Below are positions 44,135 through 52,205 of a stretch of DNA of 60,362 nt, in pieces. Where the stretch lies: NCBI GenBank assembly GCA_016342655.1, contig JAEINL010000017.1, positions 1 through 60,362 on the forward strand, read 5' to 3'. Under the pieces are notes generated by a model. That model made no database searches, was not told the DNA's origin, and was given only the letters and a program-made list of their open reading frames with translations. Each line of letters opens with the position of its first letter. Position 1 is the first letter of the stretch. The position numbers and the translations under genes were made by a program. This DNA comes from Sphaerochaeta sp. Lineage in GTDB: Bacteria > Spirochaetota > Spirochaetia > Sphaerochaetales > Sphaerochaetaceae.

Positions 44135-44597
44135 ATGAAAATTCGGGTGGAAAACCTGACACGTGAGGCATTTTGGAAAGTATACCGCCTAGGTTGCACT
44201 GAGCATCTACTAGTACATACCTTTCGAAACCATCCAGATTTCTTACAAGAATTGAGTCCTGTTGTGGAATCAAGATAGCAAAAGAATCATTACACACATT
44301 CCCTACAGCAAAACAACCATAGCATTGGACAACGGCAATCATAAAAAGATTCTCATGTTCTGACCTGTTGGTGTTTTGCCTGAATTCCAACATAAGGGAA
44401 TCGGTAGCAAACTCATTCACTACTCGATGGAAAAAGCCAAAGTATTGGGCTATGCAGCAATTGCCATTACAGGTAACCCCCAGTTGTATAATAGATATCG
44501 TTTTAGAAGTGGCGCAGAACATTCCCTCTATAGTATTTGTGGAGGAAGGCCTTCCCACCCCTTGACCAAAAAAGGATCATCCGGTAATTTGTTGTAA
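44135..44597 (+). pseudogene. GNAT N-acetyltransferase, frameshifted
   Basis: The 5' part reads MKIRVENLTREAFWKVYRLG and on for 47 codons to a TAG at 44276, behind a good ribosome site (GGGAGG). In another frame the 3' part reads SKTTIALDNGNHKKILMF, stop, PVGVLPEFQHKGIGSKLIHY and SMEKAKVLGYAAIAITGNPQ with LYNRYRFRSG. The acetyl-CoA loop Q/RxxGxG/A is QHKGIG. GNAT relatives have FGPVGVLP where this has F-stop-PVGVLP. A frameshift, a nonsense codon and a missing tail make it non-functional. Confidence 0.8.
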
Positions 44598-44644
44598 ACA
44601 TCCAGCCTTTCGGTAGGATATTCTTTATTGCAGGAGGTGGCACT

Positions 44645-44695
44645 ATGAGATCCATGACAGACTCTCAAGTACGTATGATGTGCCACCAGGCATAG
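44645..44695 (+). CDS. Possible Met-rich leader peptide
   Basis: A 16-codon frame MRSMTDSQVRMMCHQA with AGGAGG seven nt before the ATG. Four Met and one Cys in 16 residues is striking upstream of methionine genes. GGTGGCAC and GTGCCACC (44636-44643, 44680-44687) would fold the frame into a hairpin that hides its ribosome site. It could also be leftover sequence behind the GNAT pseudogene. Confidence 0.35.
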   Translation: MRSMTDSQVRMMCHQA

Positions 44696-44868
44696 AACTT
44701 CTTCTTTCAAGCAGCAACACAAAAAAACCAAGTATCGGTTACTCAGGATAGAGAGTTTGGGTTTTCCCCTCTTTGTTGGTAGTGTACCCTTTCTTCTTCA
44801 TTTTCCTCTTCTGGCTTTACCCCTAGTCTGCTTGTCACCCTCAGCCCGAACCTACTAAAGGAAACACT

Positions 44869-44919
44869 ATGACCAATGCCCCACGCCTGCGCTGTAATTC
44901 AATAAAAGATCGAATGTGA
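44869..44919 (+). CDS. Possible second leader peptide of metY
   Basis: A 16-codon frame MTNAPRLRCNSIKDRM with AAAGGA eight nt before the ATG. Its last codons, including the final Met, form the left arm of an inverted repeat whose right arm lies just before the metY ribosome site. This layout is that of an attenuation leader; there is no direct proof. Confidence 0.4.
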   Translation: MTNAPRLRCNSIKDRM

Positions 44920-44971
44920 CCGAACCTACTTCACTGCTTTGGTTACTGTTTTTGTCATTCGCCATTCGATC
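44908..44971 (+). promoter_or_regulatory. Inverted repeat in the metY leader
   Basis: GATCGAATG (44908-44916) pairs with CATTCGATC (44963-44971). The right arm ends 7 nt before the CAGGAG ribosome site of metY. CCGAACCTACT occurs at 44846 and again at 44920, in the loop. It is not a SAM riboswitch or T-box that I recognise. Confidence 0.5.
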
Positions 44972-44988
44972 ATTACCAGGAGATTCCC

Positions 44989-46290
44989 ATGAAAAAGACC
45001 AATCAATTTCGTTTTGAGACCTTACAAGTGCATAGTGGACAGGAGAAGGCCGACCCTACTACAGGTTCGCGTGCTGTCCCCATCTACCAGACAACAGCCT
45101 ATGTCTTTGACAACTGCGACCATGCGGCGGCTCGCTTCAATCTCTCTGATGCAGGAAACATCTACGGGAGGCTGACCAATGATACCCAAGATGTGTTTGA
45201 GAAGCGCATCGCGGCGCTGGAAGGGGGAGTTGGAGCTCTGGCAGTGGCCTCTGGCTCTGCTGCCGTCACATACACCATCCTCAACCTTGCAGAAGCTGGT
45301 GATCATATTGTCAGTGCAAAGACAATCTATGGGGGTAGCTATAATCTGCTTGCCCATACCCTGCCCCGATACGGCATCACGGCAACCTTTGTAGACGGTG
45401 ATGATCCTTCCAATTTTGAGAAGGCCATAAAGGATACAACCAAGGCCCTGTTTGTCGAGACCATCGGCAATCCCAACGCCACCCTGCTGGACATCCAGAA
45501 GATTGCGGACATAGCCCATGCGCACAAGATCCCGCTGGTGGTGGACAATACCTTCGCCACACCCTTCCTCTTCAGGCCCTTCGAATATGGTGCTGACATC
45601 ATCGTGCACTCTGCAAGCAAATTCATAGGAGGTCATGGCACTGCCATAGGAGGGGTCATCGTCGACAGCGGCTCCTTTGACTGGGAAGAGAGCGGCAAGT
45701 TCCCCTCCCTGACGGAGCCCAACGATAGCTACCACGGGGTCAGTTTCACCAAGGCTGCAGGGAAGGCTGCCTGGATCACCAAGGCACGGGCAGTGTTGCT
45801 TCGGGACATCGGAGCGACGCTTGCCCCTCTTCATGCGTTCTTGTTCCTTCAGGGACTGGAGACCCTATCGCTGAGGGTAGAGAGGCACAACTACAACACA
45901 CTCAAGATTGTGCCCTTTTTGGCAAACCATCCGAAGGTACGGGTTGTCAGGCACCCTTCCCTTCCTACCAGTCCTTATCATGACCTCTACAACAGGTACT
46001 TCCCCCAAGGAGGGGCTTCGATCTTCACCTTTGATATTGTAGGGGGAGAAAAGGAAGCGAAGGCTTTCATTGACAACCTCAAGCTCTTTTCCCTGCTTGC
46101 GAACGTAGCGGATGTTAAGTCTCTGGTCATACACCCCGCAAGCACAACACACTCCCAGCTCAGTTCTTCCGAGCTGCAGCAGCAGGGCATAGGAGAGGCT
46201 ACTATCCGTCTCTCGATAGGGACCGAACATGTTGATGACATCCTTGAAGATCTCGAGCAAGCCTTGGAAGGAGTCCCCCTATGCCAGTGA
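44989..46290 (+). CDS. metY: O-acetylhomoserine sulfhydrylase
   Basis: A 433-residue PLP enzyme of the Cys/Met family making homocysteine from O-acetylhomoserine and sulfide. FETLQVHSGQEKADPTTGSR at the N-terminus, the Tyr/Arg phosphate contact region YGRLTNDTQDVFEKRIA near 63, and the PLP lysine in HSASKFIGGHGTAIGG near 210. Length and N-terminus fit MetY rather than MetB. Overlaps metA by 10 bp. Confidence 0.93.
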   Translation: MKKTNQFRFETLQVHSGQEKADPTTGSRAVPIYQTTAYVFDNCDHAAARFNLSDAGNIYGRLTNDTQDVFEKRIAALEGGVGALAVASGSAAVTYTILNLAEAGDHIVSAKTIYGGSYNLLAHTLPRYGITATFVDGDDPSNFEKAIKDTTKALFVETIGNPNATLLDIQKIADIAHAHKIPLVVDNTFATPFLFRPFEYGADIIVHSASKFIGGHGTAIGGVIVDSGSFDWEESGKFPSLTEPNDSYHGVSFTKAAGKAAWITKARAVLLRDIGATLAPLHAFLFLQGLETLSLRVERHNYNTLKIVPFLANHPKVRVVRHPSLPTSPYHDLYNRYFPQGGASIFTFDIVGGEKEAKAFIDNLKLFSLLANVADVKSLVIHPASTTHSQLSSSELQQQGIGEATIRLSIGTEHVDDILEDLEQALEGVPLCQ

Positions 46291-47231
46291 CCATACAAAC
46301 AGGCCTTCCTGCTGAAGAGACCCTTCAGCAGGAGAATATCTTTTATATGAAGAAAGATCGTGCCTCTGCTCAGGATATCAGACCGCTGCAGGTCGTCATC
46401 CTCAACCTCATGCCCCAAAAGTCAGTGACTGAGACCCAGCTCATCAGGCTCTTGGGAAACACACCCTTGCAGGTTGAGGTCACCTTCCTCAGCACTGCAA
46501 GCTACCAGCCAAAGAATACCACAGTCTCCTACCTGAAGAGCTTTTATCAGCACTTTGAGGATATACGTGAGCAGAAGTTTGATGCCCTGATCGTAACGGG
46601 ATCTCCTGTGGAGAAGCTTCGTTTCGAAGAGGTCCAATACTGGCCTGAACTGACAACCATACTTGACTGGGCCGAAGAGAACGTCTTCTCTTCCCTCTTC
46701 ATCTGTTGGGGGGCTCAGGCAGCCCTCTACCACTACTACAAGGTAGAGAAAAGACCTCTGGAAAAGAAACTCTCTGGGATATACACCCATACGGTACTCA
46801 CCCCGACAGAGACCTTGGTAAGGGGATTTGATGATACGTTCCTTGCCCCTCACAGTCGTCACACGACTGTGTATGGCCAGGATGTCCAACATGTTGGGGC
46901 CTTGAAGATTCTGAGTTCCTCAGAAGAGGCGGGAATCTATCTTATTGCAAGCAAGGATGAGAGGCAGGTATTCATCACCGGTCATGCCGAGTATGATGCC
47001 CTTACTCTGGACGCAGAGTACAAACGGGACCAGAAAGCAGGGCTCAGGCCAGATAAACCAGTGAACTACTATCCTAAAGACAATGAGGGAAGAATCCCTC
47101 TGGTGAGTTGGAGGTCCCATGCGAATCTGCTGTTCAGTAACTGGCTGAACTACTTCGTCTACCAAAGGACCCCCTATGCACTGGAAGACCTTTCCCTTCA
47201 GGTGAGGCAGAGGCCACCTCTTGAGTACTGA
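46281..47231 (+). CDS. metA: Homoserine O-acetyltransferase (MetA family)
   Basis: A 316-residue homoserine acyltransferase. Catalytic Cys in FICWGAQAAL near 142, His and Glu in FITGHAEYDAL near 234-238. The specificity segment reads TGSPVEKLRF: the Glu at the position equivalent to E. coli Gly-111 predicts acetyl-CoA rather than succinyl-CoA as donor, in agreement with the MetY partner. It starts within the metY 3' end. Confidence 0.93.
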   Translation: MPVTIQTGLPAEETLQQENIFYMKKDRASAQDIRPLQVVILNLMPQKSVTETQLIRLLGNTPLQVEVTFLSTASYQPKNTTVSYLKSFYQHFEDIREQKFDALIVTGSPVEKLRFEEVQYWPELTTILDWAEENVFSSLFICWGAQAALYHYYKVEKRPLEKKLSGIYTHTVLTPTETLVRGFDDTFLAPHSRHTTVYGQDVQHVGALKILSSSEEAGIYLIASKDERQVFITGHAEYDALTLDAEYKRDQKAGLRPDKPVNYYPKDNEGRIPLVSWRSHANLLFSNWLNYFVYQRTPYALEDLSLQVRQRPPLEY

Positions 47232-47283
47232 GGTTCCCAACTCACCTTGATAGAATACATGATGCACTGGGGCTTTTCCCTAT

Positions 47284-47994
47284 CTACGCCCCCAAGACTT
47301 TAAGGCAGAGACTGACCATCGTATCCTTAAGCTTGGCAATTTCGGCAGAGCCGATGAAAGTCACTTCATCAGGACCTACCCCTGCAGCCCAATTGATGCT
47401 GTAGGCAAGGGAGGCGACCTTGATGCCAAGCTCGCGTGCTAGGGCTACCTCAGTGGCAGCTGTCATGCCCACCACATCAAAGCCAAGTGTCTTGAACATG
47501 CAAATCTCAGAAGGAGTCTCAAGGCGCGGACCGTTGGTGCAGACATAAACTCCTGCGTTTTTCAACGAAGGATCGGCTTCATGGAGAGCCAAGGTAAGAT
47601 CAGGGTCAAAGACCCTGTCCATTCCCACATGCTCTACACCATGCTCTTCTCCTGTGAAAAAGGTATGTTGACGCCCGCCTCCACTGAAATCAACGAAGTC
47701 AGAAAGGGTCCCGACCTCACCGGGCCTAAGAGCATCGGTGACAGAACCCACAGCATACATGCTGATGAGTTCTTCAACACCTACCTGCTTCAGGGCTGTG
47801 ATATTGGCTCTGTAGTTGATCAGATGGGGAGGGACCGAGTGGGAGGAACCATGACGGGGAAGGAAAACCAATGAAGCGTGTTTCCCTGTCCCTACAAAGA
47901 GTTCCACCAGACCATAGGGAGTTGATATCTCCTGCCTTTCACCAGAAAACCCAGAAATTCGGTCTACTCCAGTACCTCCAATTATTGCTTTCAT
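47284..47994 (-). CDS. mtnP: Methylthioadenosine phosphorylase-type nucleoside phosphorylase
   Basis: A 236-residue PNP/MTAP-family enzyme splitting methylthioadenosine (or methylthioinosine) with phosphate. Phosphate loop IGGTGVDRI, RHGSSHSVPPHLINYRANI near 49-67, ribose region NGPRLETPSEI near 155 and base region MTAATEVALARELG. It overlaps the upstream isomerase gene by ATGA. Shorter than human MTAP, so the methylthioinosine-type subfamily is also possible. Confidence 0.82.
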   Translation of the reverse strand: MKAIIGGTGVDRISGFSGERQEISTPYGLVELFVGTGKHASLVFLPRHGSSHSVPPHLINYRANITALKQVGVEELISMYAVGSVTDALRPGEVGTLSDFVDFSGGGRQHTFFTGEEHGVEHVGMDRVFDPDLTLALHEADPSLKNAGVYVCTNGPRLETPSEICMFKTLGFDVVGMTAATEVALARELGIKVASLAYSINWAAGVGPDEVTFIGSAEIAKLKDTMVSLCLKVLGA

Positions 47995-49019
47995 GTAAAA
48001 CTCCTTGCAATCTCTGAGGGAGCGAGTACTCCCTTTGGGGTGACTATCCCCTGGACCAGGGAAGGTTCAATGCAATCGAAAGAGGGATAGAGGGCCCTCC
48101 CCTCACTGGTGGTAGCCCTACCCAGGCAATGCAAAACCTCCTGGCCATCACGCTCTTCCATTGGGATATCAGAGGATGTACGTTTTGTAGGGTCAGGAGA
48201 GATGCTGAATGCATAATAGGGCACCCCATAATACTTGCAGGCCACTGCATTGCTCAGGGAACCTACCTTGTTGACCACCGTCCCATCAAGACAGACAAGA
48301 TCTGATGCTGTCATGTATTTGGTAATCTTCCCCTCTGAAAGGTAGTGGGCTCCCATTCCATCGGTAATGATATGTGCATCAATGCCCATTTCAACAAGGC
48401 TGGGATAGGTCAGACGAGCTCCCTGCAGGTAGGGTCGGGTTTCATTGACCAGAACAGATATATTTTTCCCCTGCTCTTTTGCATAGGCCAGACTCAGGAG
48501 GAATGTGTGCTCTGCAAAGCAGGTGGTGAGGATCACATCAGCATCTTCAAGTAGGGTGCTCCCGATCCTACCCATGTGGTGATAAAGATCATCATACGCC
48601 ATCTCTTGTGTATCCACCAACAGATTCAGATGGCGGACAAAGTCCTCCACTGGGGTATCTTGAGTGCAGAACGGAGAAAGGTCATCCAACAAGGCTAGCA
48701 TGACCCTTCTCATAGTGGTGTTGGTCGGCCTTGCACTGATGAGCAACCCTACCTGTCTCGTCAGCTCCGCAAAGGAATAAGCATACCTATGCTGCAGCAT
48801 CCCATCAGCAATGAACCTGAGCGTGGTGAATGCTACCTGTAAAGGTCCACCCCCTTGGGTCACCATAGATTTTAGTGCAGTGGAGACTTCCTCGACGGAA
48901 GAGCATGCTTCAAAACGCTTCTCAAAAGGGAAGACCCTACGGTCTCCAATGTGGACAGACCCATCAGAGATATGACAGATATTCTCTTTTCTCAACAGGT
49001 AGGGGAGGCTTATCATCAT
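47991..49019 (-). CDS. mtnA: Methylthioribose-1-phosphate isomerase-like protein (MtnA/eIF2B family)
   Basis: A 342-residue MtnA-like protein, expected to isomerise methylthioribose 1-phosphate to the ribulose form. The catalytic Cys aligns in VILTTCFAEHT, the ribose loop in VNETRPYLQGARLTYPSL, and the catalytic Asp in TASDLVCLDGTVVNKVGS (GADRI in standard MtnA, here ASDLV). Sequence around the Asp is diverged, so another sugar 1-phosphate may be the substrate. Coupled by overlaps to the phosphorylase downstream and the deaminase upstream. Confidence 0.75.
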   Translation of the reverse strand: MMISLPYLLRKENICHISDGSVHIGDRRVFPFEKRFEACSSVEEVSTALKSMVTQGGGPLQVAFTTLRFIADGMLQHRYAYSFAELTRQVGLLISARPTNTTMRRVMLALLDDLSPFCTQDTPVEDFVRHLNLLVDTQEMAYDDLYHHMGRIGSTLLEDADVILTTCFAEHTFLLSLAYAKEQGKNISVLVNETRPYLQGARLTYPSLVEMGIDAHIITDGMGAHYLSEGKITKYMTASDLVCLDGTVVNKVGSLSNAVACKYYGVPYYAFSISPDPTKRTSSDIPMEERDGQEVLHCLGRATTSEGRALYPSFDCIEPSLVQGIVTPKGVLAPSEIARSFT

Positions 49020-49525
49020 TTGTTCCAGAAGCTCAGATGGTCGGCTACGATAGCCTCAATGAGCTTTTCATCGGTAACTGGGCCCACAATCTCGATATTC
49101 TTCTGCCCATGCTCAAGGACTTTGTCTGCAGGAAGATTGAAGGTGGGGTTCTGCTCATCGCTGCCTGTAAGAGCGAGAAGCTGCTCTTCGGAGATGCCAA
49201 ATACCAGTCGCCTCACATTGGTCCAGTACATTGCACCAGTGCACATCACGCATGGCTCAGCGGTGCTGTAGAGGGTACACTCAGAAAGAAATTCAGGGGT
49301 GTAGAGCTTGCCAGCCTTGAACATAAGGGCTGTTTCCGCATGCATGGCAGGGCCTCCCTCTTCATAGGCATTCCCCTGTTCAAGCAGGATGTTGCCATCC
49401 TTATCGGCAAGAAGGGCTCCGAAGGGATGGCTTCCCTCAAGTTTAGCCTGGTGCGCTATGCGTACAGTCTCGCCCAGAAGCCTGATATCATCTTCTGTTG
49501 GTTCTACTTTGGTAATGCGTGGCAT
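49016..49525 (-). CDS. Nucleoside/purine deaminase (CDA superfamily, GuaD-like)
   Basis: A 169-residue zinc deaminase: MHAETALM (zinc His and catalytic Glu, near residue 61) and TAEPCVMCTGAMYW (zinc cysteines, near 88). The length and long C-terminal tail resemble bacterial guanine deaminase more than the tRNA deaminase TadA. As first gene of the operon with the isomerase and phosphorylase it probably deaminates adenine, guanine or methylthioadenosine. Start at 49525 (MPRITKV) after AGGAGAAATATACC. Confidence 0.85.
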   Translation of the reverse strand: MPRITKVEPTEDDIRLLGETVRIAHQAKLEGSHPFGALLADKDGNILLEQGNAYEEGGPAMHAETALMFKAGKLYTPEFLSECTLYSTAEPCVMCTGAMYWTNVRRLVFGISEEQLLALTGSDEQNPTFNLPADKVLEHGQKNIEIVGPVTDEKLIEAIVADHLSFWNK

Positions 49526-49752
49526 GGTATATTTCTCCTATGTGCAAATACCCTACCATGAGTTACTGTTGTTGGCAATAATAGCCAAGTTCCCTAAAAA
49601 AATGAGCCTAAGGGCTAACCCTATGTATTGTATACTATTGTTTTTAATGCGAAACTTGTATGGAGAAAACAGTTGTTGACGATTAGAAAAAGAACTCGTA
49701 CATTAAGTAGTATGTTGCCAAAGAGGCAATGACTGCATTAAAAGGAATAAAC

Positions 49753-51009
49753 ATGAACAAGAGCAAAATTGCAAAAATTACTGTGGCACTTCTTGCCATG
49801 GCTCTCATCGTCCCCACCCTATTTGCCGCCGGAATGAAAGAAAGCGATCCTCAGAGCGTGACCGTCAGGATTCTCAGCGTTGAGCAGGATGGGTCTTCGC
49901 CTGTGTTTACCGTACGCTCTGGTGATACCCAACAGTTCACCATCAAGGTAGACCAGACGACCGAGAGCAGTTTCCCCGTATCAGCTCTCCAAGCGGGGGA
50001 TTATCTTGAGGTAGTCCTGGATATGGATACGGCAACCAACATCAGATACATCAACCCCTTGGTAACCCTCGGCGTCTTGGATGTCTATATCAGTGATGCT
50101 GAAATGACCTCCCTTGCCACTCTGAATGAACGCTTCAGCTATACCTATGGGTACCTGTTGCTACAGTCCTTTGCATCACAAGGTCTTTTCTTCGATACTG
50201 GCTATTATGTAAAGGGAGCCCTCGATGGCTATGCATCCTCAATGCTGGAGGAGCCCATTGGCTTCTACACCCTTGAAGAGCTCTATGCCAACATCGAAGA
50301 GTATCAGACCACCATCTGGGCAGAGCAGAAAGCTCCCCAAGCTTTTACCGAAGGTTTTACGGATATTGCCGATGTAAACAAGCTAGCCAAACCAGAAGAT
50401 CTCATAAACACGTTCAGCTATACCTACGGATACCTGCTTGCCTTCAACATGCTCGGCCAGGGCATTGAGCTTGACGGTGACCTGTACGCACAGGGAGCCC
50501 TGGACTTCGCCAGCAACAACAAGACACTGATGAATGAGGAGGAGATGCAGACCTCCTTTATCGAGTATCAGAGGGTTGTTGAAGAGAAGTATGCACTGTG
50601 GCTCGAAGAGGTGACTGTCACAAACCTTTCTGACGCTGAGGCTTTCCTTGACTTCAATAAGAACAACAATGAGGATATCATTGTAACAGCTAGTGGTTTG
50701 CAGTATCAGGTTCTCAACGCGACAGACGGACCAAAGCCTACCGCTATGGATACCGTAGAGGTCAACTACCAGCTACAGATGATTGATGGTAAGGTCATTG
50801 AAAGTTCGTATGACCGTGGAGAAACTGCTCACTTCTCTGTCACCCAGGTAATCCCCGGTTTCAGCGAAGCTCTGCTTACCATGAATGTAGGTAGTGTCAT
50901 CCGCACTTGGATCCACCCAGACTTGGGATATGGAGCCAACGGGACAGAGAGCATCCTTCCCAATTCACTGCTCGTCTTTGATATCGAGCTGGTCGGAATC
51001 GACAAATAA
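49753..51009 (+). CDS. Periplasmic FKBP-type peptidyl-prolyl isomerase
   Basis: A 418-residue secreted isomerase. Signal peptide KITVALLAMALIVPTLFAAG. Residues about 35-115 form a beta domain (VTVRILSVEQDGSSPVFTVR); then two related Mip-like helical segments (FSYTYGYLLLQSFASQGLFF and FSYTYGYLLAFNMLGQGIEL) and a C-terminal FKBP domain (VEVNYQLQMIDGKVIESSYD; GYGANG). It should help fold envelope proteins. The start at 49753 follows AAAGGAATAAAC; the 49729 start lacks a ribosome site. Confidence 0.88.
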   Translation: MNKSKIAKITVALLAMALIVPTLFAAGMKESDPQSVTVRILSVEQDGSSPVFTVRSGDTQQFTIKVDQTTESSFPVSALQAGDYLEVVLDMDTATNIRYINPLVTLGVLDVYISDAEMTSLATLNERFSYTYGYLLLQSFASQGLFFDTGYYVKGALDGYASSMLEEPIGFYTLEELYANIEEYQTTIWAEQKAPQAFTEGFTDIADVNKLAKPEDLINTFSYTYGYLLAFNMLGQGIELDGDLYAQGALDFASNNKTLMNEEEMQTSFIEYQRVVEEKYALWLEEVTVTNLSDAEAFLDFNKNNNEDIIVTASGLQYQVLNATDGPKPTAMDTVEVNYQLQMIDGKVIESSYDRGETAHFSVTQVIPGFSEALLTMNVGSVIRTWIHPDLGYGANGTESILPNSLLVFDIELVGIDK

Positions 51010-51029
51010 CACTGCTTTCAAGCAACAAG

Positions 51030-51051
51030 AATGGTCCCTTCTGGGACCATT
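51030..51051 (+). terminator. Rho-independent terminator
   Basis: AATGGTCCC/GGGACCATT with a TTCT loop, running into TTTTGTTG. Confidence 0.9.
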
Positions 51052-51106
51052 TTTGTTGTCTATGCATAGGGAACTCATCGCATTTGATTGCTGTACGGTC
51101 TCTTGT

Positions 51107-51481
51107 CTATAGGTAGAAGATTACCTTTTTCACAACCCCATCATTTGCCATCTGCATGGAATTCTTATAGGACTCGCCCTCGCGTAAGATTACAAATCGT
51201 CCTTCCGTAGCCATTATAACCACACTAGGTGACTCATTCTCCTCGAGGGAGAGAAGCTCCTCCCCTTCAAGGATGCAGTGCATCTGGCTTTGCTCAGATT
51301 GCCTGATCGTGCTGTCACTGCCTGTAGGGTAGCAGAGAACCTCGTAGGAGATTCCATCGACCTGATGTGCACCCACCTCATCCTGATAGGGGAGACTCCT
51401 ATCCATGATGCCTATAACCCTCTTCAAGGAGGGATAGAGGCCCACATACCATTCCAGATTTTCCAAGATGTCAAAGAGCAT
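51107..51481 (-). CDS. YhcH/YjgK/YiaL family protein (DUF386)
   Basis: A 124-residue cupin-fold protein, MLFDILENLEWYVGLYPSLK at the N-terminus, HQVDGISYEVLCYPT in the core and CILEGEELLSLEENE, as in YhcH/YiaL (EbgC-type). Relatives bind sugars such as sialic acid derivatives and may act as mutarotases. The usual metal His residues are only partly visible. It directly follows the kinase-like gene (one-base overlap), one operon. Confidence 0.75.
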   Translation of the reverse strand: MLFDILENLEWYVGLYPSLKRVIGIMDRSLPYQDEVGAHQVDGISYEVLCYPTGSDSTIRQSEQSQMHCILEGEELLSLEENESPSVVIMATEGRFVILREGESYKNSMQMANDGVVKKVIFYL

Positions 51482-52122
51482 CAGATACCTTTCCCTCTAT
51501 GTTCTTTCCAAAGCTTCTCAAAGGACATTATCTGCTGTGCACACCCTTCAATACCGAGCTTGCTTGAGTCAATACACAAATCATAGGTCTTGCACATACC
51601 CCATTTGCGGTCGCTATAGTAGTTGTAGAAGTTGGCCCTCTGCTTGTCTGCCTTAAGACAGGTATCCTCTGCCTTATTCTCGGGTACTTCATACACCTTG
51701 ATAGCCCGCTCTATGCGCTTATCCAAATTTGCATGGATAAAGATGTTTAGGACATTATCCTTATCACGCAAGATATAGTCAGCGCAACGCCCTACTATGA
51801 CACAAGGGCCTTCTTCTGCCAGACGCTTGATCGTCTTGCTCTGTATAAGGAACAGCTGGTCATTGAGGGGCATCTCAGTGACACCCAGAGCGCCGCTTGC
51901 CATAGGGTAGTTACCCATTACCAGGGAATAAAAGATACTGCTTGTAGCCTTCTCATCAGCGTTGGTGAACAAGGCTTCACTCAGGCCACTGTCTTGTGCA
52001 CTAATGGCGATCAGTTCCTTATCGAAGAAAGGAATGCCAAGTTCTTCAGCCAAATTACGCCCGACCTGTCTCCCACCACTTCCGAACTGCCTGCCAATCG
52101 TAAAAACTGTATTATTATCCAT
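51481..52122 (-). CDS. Cytidylate kinase-like protein
   Basis: A 213-residue P-loop protein of the cytidylate-kinase-like family; the P-loop region is TIGRQFGSGGRQVGRNLAEE near residue 8 and the Arg-rich lid near 130 (RANFYNYYSDRKWG). It differs from housekeeping Cmk (GPSGSGKS), so CMP may not be the substrate. TGGAGGAACC precedes the ATG. Confidence 0.85.
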   Translation of the reverse strand: MDNNTVFTIGRQFGSGGRQVGRNLAEELGIPFFDKELIAISAQDSGLSEALFTNADEKATSSIFYSLVMGNYPMASGALGVTEMPLNDQLFLIQSKTIKRLAEEGPCVIVGRCADYILRDKDNVLNIFIHANLDKRIERAIKVYEVPENKAEDTCLKADKQRANFYNYYSDRKWGMCKTYDLCIDSSKLGIEGCAQQIMSFEKLWKEHRGKGI

Positions 52123-52183
52123 ATGCAGGTTCCTCCATTACGTTCAGTATACCACAACAAGAGTAAAAAGCAAAAGTGACTTA

Positions 52184-52205
52184 CCCATCAGTAAAGACCG
52201 ATGGG
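52184..52205 (-). repeat. IS605-type right-end hairpin
   Basis: CCCATC/GATGGG with a 10-nt loop overlaps the last codons and stop of tnpB. IS200/IS605 elements carry such a hairpin at the 3' end of tnpB, where the guide (omega) RNA also ends. Confidence 0.55.

Noticed and set aside
44598-44988. SAM riboswitch or T-box upstream of metY
   Set aside because: The conserved cores of SAM-I/II/III and the T-box sequence are not present; only simple inverted repeats and short frames are seen.
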